Below are positions 1 through 7,692 of a stretch of DNA of 64,000 nucleotides, piece after piece. Numbering within the stretch: the stretch's first letter is position 1; each line of letters starts with the position of its first letter. A program made the position numbers and the translations under genes. Origin of the DNA: Microbacterium sp. Leaf320 (lineage in GTDB: Bacteria > Actinomycetota > Actinomycetes > Actinomycetales > Microbacteriaceae); contig NZ_LMOD01000001.1 in NCBI RefSeq assembly GCF_001423485.1, positions 626,617 to 690,616 of the forward strand. Direction: 5' to 3'. A model generated the notes under the pieces. The model did not search any database. It was not told where the DNA came from and saw only the letters and a list, made by a program, of their open reading frames with translations.

Positions 1-285
1 GCGGTCGTGCACGAGCGTCGCCTTGCCGGCGACCGAGACGTAGCGCATTCCCTTGGCGTCGCAGTACGACAGCCCGACGTCGTGGTGCTTGCGCGCTTCG
101 TCGACCTTCTCGGTGTCTTCCGCGGTGAAGAACCAGATGTCGCCGGCGTCGTCCATCTGCCGCGTCGACATGGGTCTGCTCACGAGGTTGCCGTCATCGT
201 CGGTCGTCGTCAGCATCGTGAAGTCGATGTCCTCCACGAGCTCGGCGACACGTGCCAGGGCTTCAGGTCCGGTGATCTCTGTCAT
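1..285 (-). CDS. Pyridoxamine 5'-phosphate oxidase-like split-barrel protein (partial)
   Basis: The gene starts with ATG at 285 and runs off the left edge, so only the first 95 residues are visible. They read like the general stress protein 26 type of split-barrel flavin protein: a helix, then VEDIDFTMLTT, the VSRPM segment and DIWFFT, which is the usual beta-barrel order of this family. Members bind FMN, F420 or haem, and the exact cofactor and substrate cannot be told here. It is divergent from the LOG-family gene at 404 with 118 bp between them. Family assignment is fairly sure; function is not. Confidence 0.8.
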   Translation of the reverse strand, partial: MTEITGPEALARVAELVEDIDFTMLTTTDDDGNLVSRPMSTRQMDDAGDIWFFTAEDTEKVDEARKHHDVGLSYCDAKGMRYVSVAGKATLVHDR

Positions 286-403
286 GTCGACAGCTTCGTA
301 CGGGTGCGACGGGGAGGCACGGGGATTGACAGGAAGACCACCACATGATCGCGGGCGGCGTTGCGCCGCACACGGGGCCGATCGCGCATGACAGTCTGGA
401 GAC

Positions 404-1444
404 ATGACCGAGGAACCGCTGCCGGAATCGCTCAGCTCCGAGATCAACGCCGTGCTGGACGAAGCCGGGGTCAAGACCGGTCGGCGTCTGGTGATGCGCA
501 TGATGCGCACCGCGATCCTGCTCGGTGAGGACGGCACCAACCGGCTCGACCTGAAGATCGCATCCGCGGCTCTGGCCGAGATGCGCGACGCCTTCCGACT
601 CTTCGCGCCCTTCGAGGGAGTGCCCAAGGTCACCGTCTTCGGGTCTGCTCGCACACGGCAGGATGACCCGCTCTACGTCCAGGCGCGAGCCATCGCCGAG
701 GCCCTGGCCGCGGACGGTTGGATGGTCGTGACGGGCGCCGGGCCCGGGATCATGCAGGCGGCTGCCGAAGGGGCGGGTCCCGCGCTCTCGCTGGGCGTGT
801 CGATCCGCCTGCCGTTCGAGGAGAAGGCGAACAGCCTCGTCGCGGGAAGCGACCACGTGGTCGCGATGAAGTACTTCTTCACCCGCAAGCTCATGCTCAT
901 CAAGGAGTCCATCGGCTTCATCTGCCTTCCTGGCGGATTCGGCACTCTGGACGAGATGTTCGAGCTCCTGACCCTGCAGCAGACGGGCAAGGCCGAACCG
1001 ACTCCCATCGTGCTGCTCGACGAACCAGGCGGCACGTTCTGGAACGGGCTCAAGCGTTTCATCGATGAGGATCTCGCGCCGACGGGTGTGATCTCCGAAG
1101 GTGACTTCGACCGCGTCGTCATCACGGACTCGGTCGAGTCGGCGGCCGCGGTGATCGCCGGATTCTGGCGCAACTACGATTCACTGCGCTGGGTGGGGGA
1201 CACCCTCGTGCTCCGCCTCCGCGCCGAACCGACGGATGCCGAGCTCGAACGGCTCAACGAGCAGTTCGCGGGGATGCTGGTGAGCGGCCGTATCGAGCGA
1301 TCTGCGCCGCGGTCACCCGAGGTCGCGGACGACGACGTGCTGCACCTGCCGCGGCTAGCCCTTCACCTCGACCAGCGCCAGGTCGGCAACCTGTTCCGTC
1401 TGATCGGTGCGATCAACTCGCTGGATTCTGCTCCCGCGCTCTGA
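404..1444 (+). CDS. LOG family (TIGR00730-type) Rossmann-fold protein
   Basis: A 346-residue protein of the lysine decarboxylase-like/LOG family. The diagnostic PGGFGTLDE motif is at residues 176-184, and VTGAGPGIMQAAAEG lies upstream in the Rossmann fold. Family members with this motif cleave nucleoside 5'-monophosphates to free base and ribose 5-phosphate (cytokinin-activating phosphoribohydrolase); lysine decarboxylase activity is an old misannotation. At 346 residues it is longer than the roughly 180-residue minimal type, with about 80 extra residues at each end. ATG at 404 follows GGAG and a weak hexamer ending 6 nt before the start. Its 3' end overlaps the tail of the convergent amine oxidase gene by 32 bp. 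Confidence 0.85.
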   Translation: MTEEPLPESLSSEINAVLDEAGVKTGRRLVMRMMRTAILLGEDGTNRLDLKIASAALAEMRDAFRLFAPFEGVPKVTVFGSARTRQDDPLYVQARAIAEALAADGWMVVTGAGPGIMQAAAEGAGPALSLGVSIRLPFEEKANSLVAGSDHVVAMKYFFTRKLMLIKESIGFICLPGGFGTLDEMFELLTLQQTGKAEPTPIVLLDEPGGTFWNGLKRFIDEDLAPTGVISEGDFDRVVITDSVESAAAVIAGFWRNYDSLRWVGDTLVLRLRAEPTDAELERLNEQFAGMLVSGRIERSAPRSPEVADDDVLHLPRLALHLDQRQVGNLFRLIGAINSLDSAPAL

Positions 1445-2768
1445 TCCCTGCCGCGAACGAGGCGAGGTTGACCTCGTGCCCGAGGATGCGCTCGGCGGCT
1501 CGGTGGCCTGAGTAGTAGGCGGCACCCACTGTGGCGGGCTCATCGCCCCAGGTGGCCTCACCCGCGAAATGCAGCACGCCGTCGACGGGGCCGGCCGCAT
1601 CGTCGTGATCGTGATGCGATGACCCGACAGCCAGGTGCGAGTACGACCCGTTCGAGAAGGGATCGTGTCCCCATCGGGTGATCCAGTGCGCGGTCGACGC
1701 TCCGACTGCGTCGCCGTACAGCGTGTGCAGCGCGGCGACCACGTCCGCGACGATCTCCTCGTCGGCGAGTTCCTGCATCCGACGTCCGAACGGGCCTGCG
1801 GCGAAGGTCAGAAGGGTCGGCAGTCCGCTGACCGCCGACACGTCGTACCAGGAGTGCCAGTGCTCGCCGGCCTCGCCGAGCGCACGAATGACATAGCTGC
1901 TCTCGTCCCAGAAGCGTTCCGGGAACTGGATGAAGACCTTGTTGAAGGTCCCCATTCCCAGACGCTCGACGGGGCCCGCGACGACGTCGGGCAGGGGAGG
2001 GGCGAAGTCGATCGAACCGCCCTTGAGCACGCCGAGCGGCACCGTGACCAGCCCGCTGCGGGCGGAGAAGTCGCCGGCGTCGGTCGAGACGACCACTCCG
2101 TCGGGCGTCCGAGCGACCCGCGTCACGATGTGCTCGAGCCGGATGTCGAGTCCGGCGGCGATGCGGCGGGGGATTTCGTCGTAACCGCGCGGGAAGATCA
2201 CCTCGTCGCCGTCGATCGCGTCCTCGTCGAGTCCGTGCGCGTCGAGGTCGCCGATCCATGCTCCGCACTGCTCCTCGACACGGTGTCGGAAGAACTCGCG
2301 GATCTCGTCGATGCGCTCCGGATCGAACCCGCAGCGGTCGAGCGCCCGCTCGGTCACGTCGAGGTACGTGTCTCCGGGGGAGGACGCGGCGATCTCCTCG
2401 ACCAGCAGACGGTCGGCCGTCGCGACGTCTTCGATCCACTGTGCCGTGCTCGCGGCATCCATCGGCGTGCCGTCCCCGTCGAAGTTCTCGATGGGACGGC
2501 CACCGGCCTGGAAGCTGCCGACCGTGTACTCGATGGTGGGGATGTCCAGGACCTGGACGAGGTCCCACAGACGAGACCCCTCGATGCCGTGCACCCAGGA
2601 TGCTCCGAGATCGACGGGGAAACCGGCGGTCCGGTCGGTGTTCATCCGACCGCCGACGCGATCGCGAGCCTCGAGCACCAGGACCCGCTGGCCGGCATCG
2701 GCGAGCATGCGTGCGGCCGTCACTCCCGACATCCCGGCTCCGATGACGATGGTGTCGTACGTGGTCAC
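1413..2768 (-). CDS. Flavin-containing monoamine oxidase family protein
   Basis: A 451-residue FAD-dependent amine oxidase. The N-terminus TYDTIVIGAGMSG is a typical GxGxxG dinucleotide-binding fold, followed by RVGGRMNT, which is the conserved GGR stretch of the monoamine oxidase/polyamine oxidase family. The C-terminal FAGEATWGDEPATVGAAYYSG is the second FAD-contacting motif. It should oxidise an amine to an imine with release of peroxide; the substrate is unknown. The GTG start at 2768 was chosen because AGGAGG lies just upstream and the Rossmann fold begins at once. It is divergent from nusA and tail-overlaps the LOG gene. Confidence 0.88.
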   Translation of the reverse strand: MTTYDTIVIGAGMSGVTAARMLADAGQRVLVLEARDRVGGRMNTDRTAGFPVDLGASWVHGIEGSRLWDLVQVLDIPTIEYTVGSFQAGGRPIENFDGDGTPMDAASTAQWIEDVATADRLLVEEIAASSPGDTYLDVTERALDRCGFDPERIDEIREFFRHRVEEQCGAWIGDLDAHGLDEDAIDGDEVIFPRGYDEIPRRIAAGLDIRLEHIVTRVARTPDGVVVSTDAGDFSARSGLVTVPLGVLKGGSIDFAPPLPDVVAGPVERLGMGTFNKVFIQFPERFWDESSYVIRALGEAGEHWHSWYDVSAVSGLPTLLTFAAGPFGRRMQELADEEIVADVVAALHTLYGDAVGASTAHWITRWGHDPFSNGSYSHLAVGSSHHDHDDAAGPVDGVLHFAGEATWGDEPATVGAAYYSGHRAAERILGHEVNLASFAAGIRAREQNPAS

Positions 2769-2899
2769 TGGGTCCTCCTGCGGTCTTGGCGCCGCGGCGC
2801 TGCGGCGGCCGCCGTGGCATGGGGCGGTGGGCACAGGGTATCGTGGTACGGATGTCGTGCGAGCACACCCGCGCGACGAGAGCTGAATAGGGAGTCGTC

Positions 2900-3883
2900 A
2901 TGGATATCGAACTGAGTCTGCTGCGTGGGATCGAGAAGGAGAAGGCGATTCCCTTCGATGAACTCGTCTCGATCATCGAACAGGCCATCCTGACCGCGTA
3001 CTCGAAGCACGTCTCCGCAGACGGAGCCACTCCCGAGGGTGTTCGCGTCGAACTCGACCGTCGGACCGGGCACGTCGCCGTGCTGCAGGTCGTCAAGGAC
3101 GAAGAGGGCGCGATCGTCGGCGAAGAGGATGCCACGCCCGACGATTTCGGACGCATCGCGGCCTTCGCCGCCAAGCAGGTCATCAGCCAGCGTCTGCGGG
3201 ACATCGCGGACGACGTCGTGCTCGGCGACTTCAAGGACAAGGAAGGCGACATCGTCGCCGGAGTGATCCAGCAGGGGCCTAATCCCCGCATGATCCACGT
3301 CGACCTCGGAGCCGTCGAGGCGATCCTTCCTCCCGAGGAGCAGGTGCCGGGTGAGGAGTACACCCACGGGTCGCGCCTCCGGGTGTACGTGACCAGCGTC
3401 GCGAAGGGTCTCAAGGGGCCGCAGATCACCGTCTCGCGCACGCACCCCGGGCTCGTGCGCAAGCTGTTCGCACTGGAGGTCCCCGAGATCGCCGCCGGAC
3501 TCGTCGAGATCGTCTCACTGGCCCGCGAGGCCGGCCACCGCACGAAGATCGCGGTCCGTGCGAACGACCCGGCCATCAACGCCAAGGGTGCCTGCATCGG
3601 TGAGATGGGCCGTCGCGTGCGTGCCGTCACCGAAGAGCTCGCGGGGGAGAAGATCGACATCGTCGACTTCGATCCGGAACTCGCGCCCTTCGTCGCGAAC
3701 GCCCTCTCGCCGGCCAAGGTGACCAGTGCCTTCATCCTGGACGCGAACACCAAGGCGGTGCGCGCCCTGGTTCCCGACTACCAGCTCTCGCTCGCGATCG
3801 GCAAGGAGGGGCAGAACGCCCGCCTCGCCGCCAAGCTCACCGGCGCGAAGATCGACATTCAGCCCGACAGCGTCCTGGACTGA
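2900..3883 (+). CDS. nusA: Transcription termination/antitermination factor NusA
   Basis: A 327-residue NusA. The N-terminal RNA-polymerase-binding domain (about 1-105, starting MDIELSLLRGIEKEKAIPFDEL) is followed by an S1 domain (about 110-180) and two KH domains (about 200-327, with the IGKEGQNARLAAKLTG loop near the end). It lacks the C-terminal acidic repeats of the E. coli protein, as usual for actinobacteria. It binds paused RNA polymerase and nascent RNA and takes part in pausing, termination and rRNA antitermination. ATG at 2900 follows AGGGAG. It heads the nusA-ylxR-infB-rbfA block. The rimP gene that often precedes nusA is absent; a divergent amine oxidase sits there instead. Confidence 0.97.
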   Translation: MDIELSLLRGIEKEKAIPFDELVSIIEQAILTAYSKHVSADGATPEGVRVELDRRTGHVAVLQVVKDEEGAIVGEEDATPDDFGRIAAFAAKQVISQRLRDIADDVVLGDFKDKEGDIVAGVIQQGPNPRMIHVDLGAVEAILPPEEQVPGEEYTHGSRLRVYVTSVAKGLKGPQITVSRTHPGLVRKLFALEVPEIAAGLVEIVSLAREAGHRTKIAVRANDPAINAKGACIGEMGRRVRAVTEELAGEKIDIVDFDPELAPFVANALSPAKVTSAFILDANTKAVRALVPDYQLSLAIGKEGQNARLAAKLTGAKIDIQPDSVLD

Positions 3884-3893
3884 CCGCTCGTCA

Positions 3894-3926
3894 CGTCCGA
3901 CTCGCGCCTTTCGCGTGAGTCGGACG
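3894..3926 (+). terminator. Hairpin between nusA and ylxR
   Basis: Perfect 10-bp arms CGTCCGACTC and GAGTCGGACG at 3894-3903 and 3917-3926, with further GCG/CGC pairing towards the loop. There is no T-run. It lies 10 bp after the nusA stop and could act as a partial terminator or an mRNA-processing or stability element inside the operon. Confidence 0.5.
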
Positions 3927-3942
3927 GGAACACAGGTGTAAG

Positions 3943-4197
3943 ATGGAACCCGTACGAATGTGCGTCGGCTGTCGCACGCGTGCTCCCCGCGCCGCTCTTC
4001 TCAGAGTGGTGTCCCAGAACGAGACGCTCATCATCGATGAGCGTGCTGTCCTGCCGGGGCGAGGCGCGTGGGTTCATCCGACACCGGAATGCATCGATGT
4101 CGCTCTGCGGCGTCGGGCTTTCGGAAGAGCACTGCGCGTCTCCAGCGATCTGGACACGCGGAACATCGAACAGCACCCACCAAGAAACAAAGGCTGA
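3943..4197 (+). CDS. ylxR: YlxR family RNA-binding protein (DUF448)
   Basis: An 84-residue protein beginning MEPVRMCVGCRTRAPRAALLRVV, the signature CxxCRxR opening of the YlxR family, with the conserved GRGAWVHP motif and a C-terminal basic patch. Members bind RNA or nucleoid and sit between nusA and infB across Gram-positive bacteria. It shares the strand and operon with both neighbours. ATG at 3943 is the only start that gives the complete CxxC opening. Its molecular role is not firmly established in the family. Confidence 0.93.
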   Translation: MEPVRMCVGCRTRAPRAALLRVVSQNETLIIDERAVLPGRGAWVHPTPECIDVALRRRAFGRALRVSSDLDTRNIEQHPPRNKG

Positions 4198-4257
4198 ACG
4201 GCTATGGAAACAAAGTGAACGGCTCGAAATGAGACCCGTCCGCGACTAGTGGTCTGC

Positions 4258-4286
4258 CCTGTCTGGGTGGACCGACCCCAGACAGG
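4258..4286 (+). promoter_or_regulatory. Hairpin overlapping the infB ribosome binding site
   Basis: Perfect 10-bp inverted repeat CCTGTCTGGG (4258-4267) and CCCAGACAGG (4277-4286) with a 9-nt loop. The right arm contains the first bases of the AGGAG ribosome binding site of the infB GTG start at 4293. Folding would partly sequester the site, so it may set the infB translation level. That role is inferred from geometry only. Confidence 0.5.
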
Positions 4287-4292
4287 AGAATT

Positions 4293-7124
4293 GTGGCTGG
4301 TAAACCACGCGTACACGAGATCGCCGCCGAACTCGGCGTCGACAGCAAGATCGCACTTGCAAAGCTCAAGGAACTCGGAGAGTTCGTCAAGAGCCCCTCT
4401 TCGACCATCGAACCTCCGGTGGCGCGCAAGCTGCGCGCTGCCATCGAGTCGGACGCTTCCCTGAAGTCGTCCGGCGACGCCGCACCCGCTGCTGCAGCGA
4501 AGCCCGCTGCCAAGCCGGGTGCTGCCAAGCCCGGTGCCGCCAAGCCCGGTGCTGCCAAGTCCGCTGCGAAGTCGGCAGAGGCAACGCCCGACGCTGCGAC
4601 GCCCGGTGCTGCGAAGCCCGGTTCCGGTGCGCCGACTCCCGGTCCCAAGCCCGGGCCCAAGCCGGCCCCCGCGCCGGAAGCGCCCGTTGCTGCTCCGGCA
4701 GCCGAAGCTCCGGCCGAGACTGCTGCTCCGGCAGCGGCGACCCCCGGCCCCGCGGCCCCGAAGTCGAACGACGGCGGAGCTCCGAAGCCCGGCGCCCCTC
4801 GTCCCGGCAACAATCCGTTCTCCTCCGCGCAGGGCATGGGACAGCGTCCCACCGGTCCGCGTCCCGGGAACAACCCCTTCGCTTCGGCGCAGGGAATGGG
4901 CCAGCGCCCGACGCCGGGTAACATCCCGCGTCCGCAGGCTCCGCGTCCCGGCGCACCGCGTCCGGGTGCACCGCGTCCCGGTTCGCCCCGTCCCGGCGCT
5001 CCGCGCGGTGGTCAGGGTGGTCGTCCCGGTGGTGCACCGTTCCAGCAGCGTCCGGGTGGACCCGGTCGTCCCGGCGGTGCCGGTGGACCCGGTGCGGGTC
5101 CCGGTGCTCGTCCCGGTGGTGGCTTCGCAGGCCGTCCCGGTGGCGGTGGCGGTCGCGGTCGTGGCCCCGGCGGAGGTACCGCAGGTGCCTTCGGCAAGGG
5201 CGGCGGCAAGAGCAAGCAGCGCAAGTCGCGGCGGGCGAAGCGGCAGGAATTCGAGATGCGGAGCGCCCCGGTCGTCGGTGGCGTCAACGTCACCCGCGGT
5301 AACGGGGAGACCATCCGCATGCGTCGTGGCGCGTCCATCGCGGACTTCGCCGACAAGATCGAGACGCTGACCGGTTACACGGTCCAGCCCGGAACCCTCG
5401 TGACGATCCTCTTCAACCTCGGCGAGATGGCCACGGCCACCGAGTCGCTGGACGAGGCGACGTTCGAGGTCCTGGGTGCCGAGCTCGGCTACAAGATCCA
5501 GATGGTCTCGCCCGAGGACGAGGACAAGGAGCTCCTCGAGGGCTTCGGTCTCAACCTCGAGCAGGAGCTCGAGGAGGAGAGCGAGGACGACCTCGAGATC
5601 CGTCCTCCGGTGGTCACCGTCATGGGTCACGTCGACCACGGTAAGACGCGACTTCTCGACGCGATCCGACAGACCAATGTCATCGAGGGCGAAGCAGGCG
5701 GCATCACCCAGCACATCGGTGCGTACCAGGTGTGGACGGAGCACGAGGGCATCGAGCGTGCCATCACCTTCATCGACACCCCGGGTCACGAGGCCTTCAC
5801 GGCCATGCGTGCACGTGGAGCGCAGGTCACCGACCTCGCGATCCTCGTGGTCGCAGCCGACGACGGCATCATGCCGCAGACGGTCGAGGCGCTGAACCAC
5901 GCCCAGGCGGCGAACGTGCCGATCGTGGTCGCGGTGAACAAGGTCGACAAGCCCGACGCCAACCCGGCCAAGGTTCGTCAGCAGCTCACCGAATACGGTC
6001 TGGTCGCCGAGGAGTACGGCGGAGACGTCCTGTTCGTCGACGTGTCCGCTCGTGCCAACACCGGCATCCAGGAGCTTCTGGATGCAGTGCTGCTCACGGC
6101 TGATGCCGGTCTCGACCTCACGGCCAACCCGAACAAGGGCGCCCGTGGTGTCGCGATCGAGGCGAAGCTCGACAAGGGTCGCGGTTCGGTCGCCACGGTG
6201 CTGATCCAGTCCGGAACGCTTCGCGTCGGAGACGCGATCGTCGCAGGTACGGCCTATGGCCGCGTGCGTGCGATGGCGGATGAGAACGGCGAGCAGGTCC
6301 TCGAGGCCTACCCGTCGCGCCCCGTGCAGGTGCAGGGCCTCAACTCCGTGCCCCGCGCCGGCGACGTCTTCATCGTCACCGAAGAGGACCGCATGGCTCG
6401 CCAGATCGCTGAGAAGCGTGAAGCGGTCGAGCGCAACGCTCAGCTGGCCAAGGCCCGCAAGCGCATCTCGCTCGAGGACTTCACGCGTGCTCTCGAAGAC
6501 GGCAAGGTCGAGTCGCTCAACCTCATCATCAAGGGTGACGTCTCCGGTGCTGTCGAGGCACTCGAGGAGTCGCTCCTCAAGATCGAGGTCGACGACTCGG
6601 TTCAGCTCCGCATCATCCACCGCGGTGTCGGTGCGATCACGGAGTCCGATGTCAACCTGGCGACGATCGACAACGCGATCATCGTGGGCTTCAACGTCCG
6701 TCCCGACACGAAGGCGCGCGAGCGCGCTCAGCGTGAAGGCGTGGACATCCGGTTCTACTCGGTGATCTACAACGCGATCGACGAGATCGAGAGCTCGCTC
6801 AAGGGCATGCTCAAGCCGGAGTACGAAGAGATCCAGTCGGGTGTGGCCGAGATCCGCGAGGTGTTCCGCTCCTCGAAGTTCGGCAACATCGCCGGTGTCA
6901 TCGTGCGGTCGGGAACGATCACGCGAAACGCCAAGGCTCGTGTCATCCGCGACGGTGTGGTGATCGCCGATGGCCTCGCCATCGAGTCGCTGCGTCGCTT
7001 CAAGGACGACGTCACCGAGGTGCGCACGGACTACGAGGCCGGTATCGGCCTCGGCAAGTTCAACGACATCCAGATCGGTGACGAGATCGAGACCACTGAG
7101 CTGGTCGAGAAGCCTCGCGGCTGA
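4293..7124 (+). CDS. infB: Translation initiation factor IF-2
   Basis: A 943-residue IF-2. The N-terminal IF2-N helix bundle (about 1-50, [19 protein letters not shown]) is followed by a long low-complexity Ala/Pro/Gly/Arg linker (about 65-310), a second basic IF2-N module, then the GTPase domain with GHVDHGKT at 445-452, DTPGHEAF and NKVD. Beta-barrel domains and the fMet-tRNA-binding C2 domain fill the rest. IF-2 delivers fMet-tRNA to the 30S subunit and promotes 70S joining. GTG at 4293 follows AGGAGAA. The linker has tandem repeats (PGAAK, a duplicated [11 protein letters not shown] block, PGAPR). Confidence 0.97.
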   Translation: MAGKPRVHEIAAELGVDSKIALAKLKELGEFVKSPSSTIEPPVARKLRAAIESDASLKSSGDAAPAAAAKPAAKPGAAKPGAAKPGAAKSAAKSAEATPDAATPGAAKPGSGAPTPGPKPGPKPAPAPEAPVAAPAAEAPAETAAPAAATPGPAAPKSNDGGAPKPGAPRPGNNPFSSAQGMGQRPTGPRPGNNPFASAQGMGQRPTPGNIPRPQAPRPGAPRPGAPRPGSPRPGAPRGGQGGRPGGAPFQQRPGGPGRPGGAGGPGAGPGARPGGGFAGRPGGGGGRGRGPGGGTAGAFGKGGGKSKQRKSRRAKRQEFEMRSAPVVGGVNVTRGNGETIRMRRGASIADFADKIETLTGYTVQPGTLVTILFNLGEMATATESLDEATFEVLGAELGYKIQMVSPEDEDKELLEGFGLNLEQELEEESEDDLEIRPPVVTVMGHVDHGKTRLLDAIRQTNVIEGEAGGITQHIGAYQVWTEHEGIERAITFIDTPGHEAFTAMRARGAQVTDLAILVVAADDGIMPQTVEALNHAQAANVPIVVAVNKVDKPDANPAKVRQQLTEYGLVAEEYGGDVLFVDVSARANTGIQELLDAVLLTADAGLDLTANPNKGARGVAIEAKLDKGRGSVATVLIQSGTLRVGDAIVAGTAYGRVRAMADENGEQVLEAYPSRPVQVQGLNSVPRAGDVFIVTEEDRMARQIAEKREAVERNAQLAKARKRISLEDFTRALEDGKVESLNLIIKGDVSGAVEALEESLLKIEVDDSVQLRIIHRGVGAITESDVNLATIDNAIIVGFNVRPDTKARERAQREGVDIRFYSVIYNAIDEIESSLKGMLKPEYEEIQSGVAEIREVFRSSKFGNIAGVIVRSGTITRNAKARVIRDGVVIADGLAIESLRRFKDDVTEVRTDYEAGIGLGKFNDIQIGDEIETTELVEKPRG

Positions 7125-7141
7125 TCACGTCAGATATATGT

Positions 7142-7178
7142 CTTCGGGCGAGGATGCGTCATGCATCCTCGCCCGAAG
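7142..7178 (+). terminator. Strong hairpin between infB and rbfA
   Basis: A perfect 16-bp inverted repeat (7142-7157 and 7163-7178, arm CTTCGGGCGAGGATGC) with a 5-nt loop, 17 bp after the infB stop and 21 bp before rbfA. No T-run follows. It could terminate part of the transcripts or be an RNA-processing or stability hairpin separating infB from rbfA. Confidence 0.65.
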
Positions 7179-7199
7179 GGTACGTAGAGGGAGAGAACA

Positions 7200-7634
7200 A
7201 TGGCTGGTGAACGACAGGCACGTCTGGCCGATCGCATTCGTGTGATCCTCGCTGAGCGACTCGAGAAGGGGCTGCGAGACCCGCGCCTCGGCTTCGTGAC
7301 GATCACCGACGTCCGCGTGAGCGGCGACCTGCAGCACGCATCGGTGTTCTACACGGTGCTCGGCACCGAAGAGGAGCGTCTCTCCAGCGGGGCGGCTCTG
7401 ACGTCGGCGACCGGGATGCTGCGCAGCGAGGTAGGCAAGCAGCTGAGCACCCGGCTCGTCCCGACGCTCGAGTTCATCCCCGACGCGCTTCCGGAGAACG
7501 CCGACCACATCTCGGCCCTCCTCCGTGAGGCTCAGCAGCGGGACGCCGACGTGGCGAAGCTCGCGTCCTCGGCATCGCACGCAGGCGACGCAGACCCCTA
7601 CATCCGCCAGGACGACGACGACACGCAGTCCTGA
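7200..7634 (+). CDS. rbfA: 30S ribosome-binding factor RbfA
   Basis: A 144-residue RbfA: QARLADRIRVILAERLEKGLRDPRLGFVTIT opens the single KH-like domain, with VSGDLQHASVFYTV and the LSTRLVPTLEFIPD end motif. It binds the 5' end of 16S rRNA for late 30S maturation and cold adaptation. ATG at 7200 follows GAGGGAGAG. A roughly 30-residue acidic C-terminal tail extends beyond the fold. It is the last gene of the nusA block. Confidence 0.95.
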   Translation: MAGERQARLADRIRVILAERLEKGLRDPRLGFVTITDVRVSGDLQHASVFYTVLGTEEERLSSGAALTSATGMLRSEVGKQLSTRLVPTLEFIPDALPENADHISALLREAQQRDADVAKLASSASHAGDADPYIRQDDDDTQS

Positions 7635-7639
7635 ATATC

Positions 7640-7663
7640 GGCACGCTCCTCTGTGGGCGTGCC
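7640..7663 (+). terminator. Hairpin after rbfA
   Basis: Arms GGCACGC (7640-7646) and GCGTGCC (7657-7663), 7 bp perfect, loop of 10 nt, starting 6 bp after the rbfA stop; TTG follows but no real T-run. Likely the end of the nusA-rbfA transcript. Confidence 0.5.
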
Positions 7664-7692
7664 TGCGTTGCTAACCTCGGCTGAGCGAGTGG

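Noticed and set aside
4074..6620. Very long open frame antisense to infB (848 codons)
   Set aside because: It exists because of GC-rich third positions and the infB repeats; the product is a low-complexity Arg/Gly/Thr-rich sequence with no motif, and infB on the other strand is certain.
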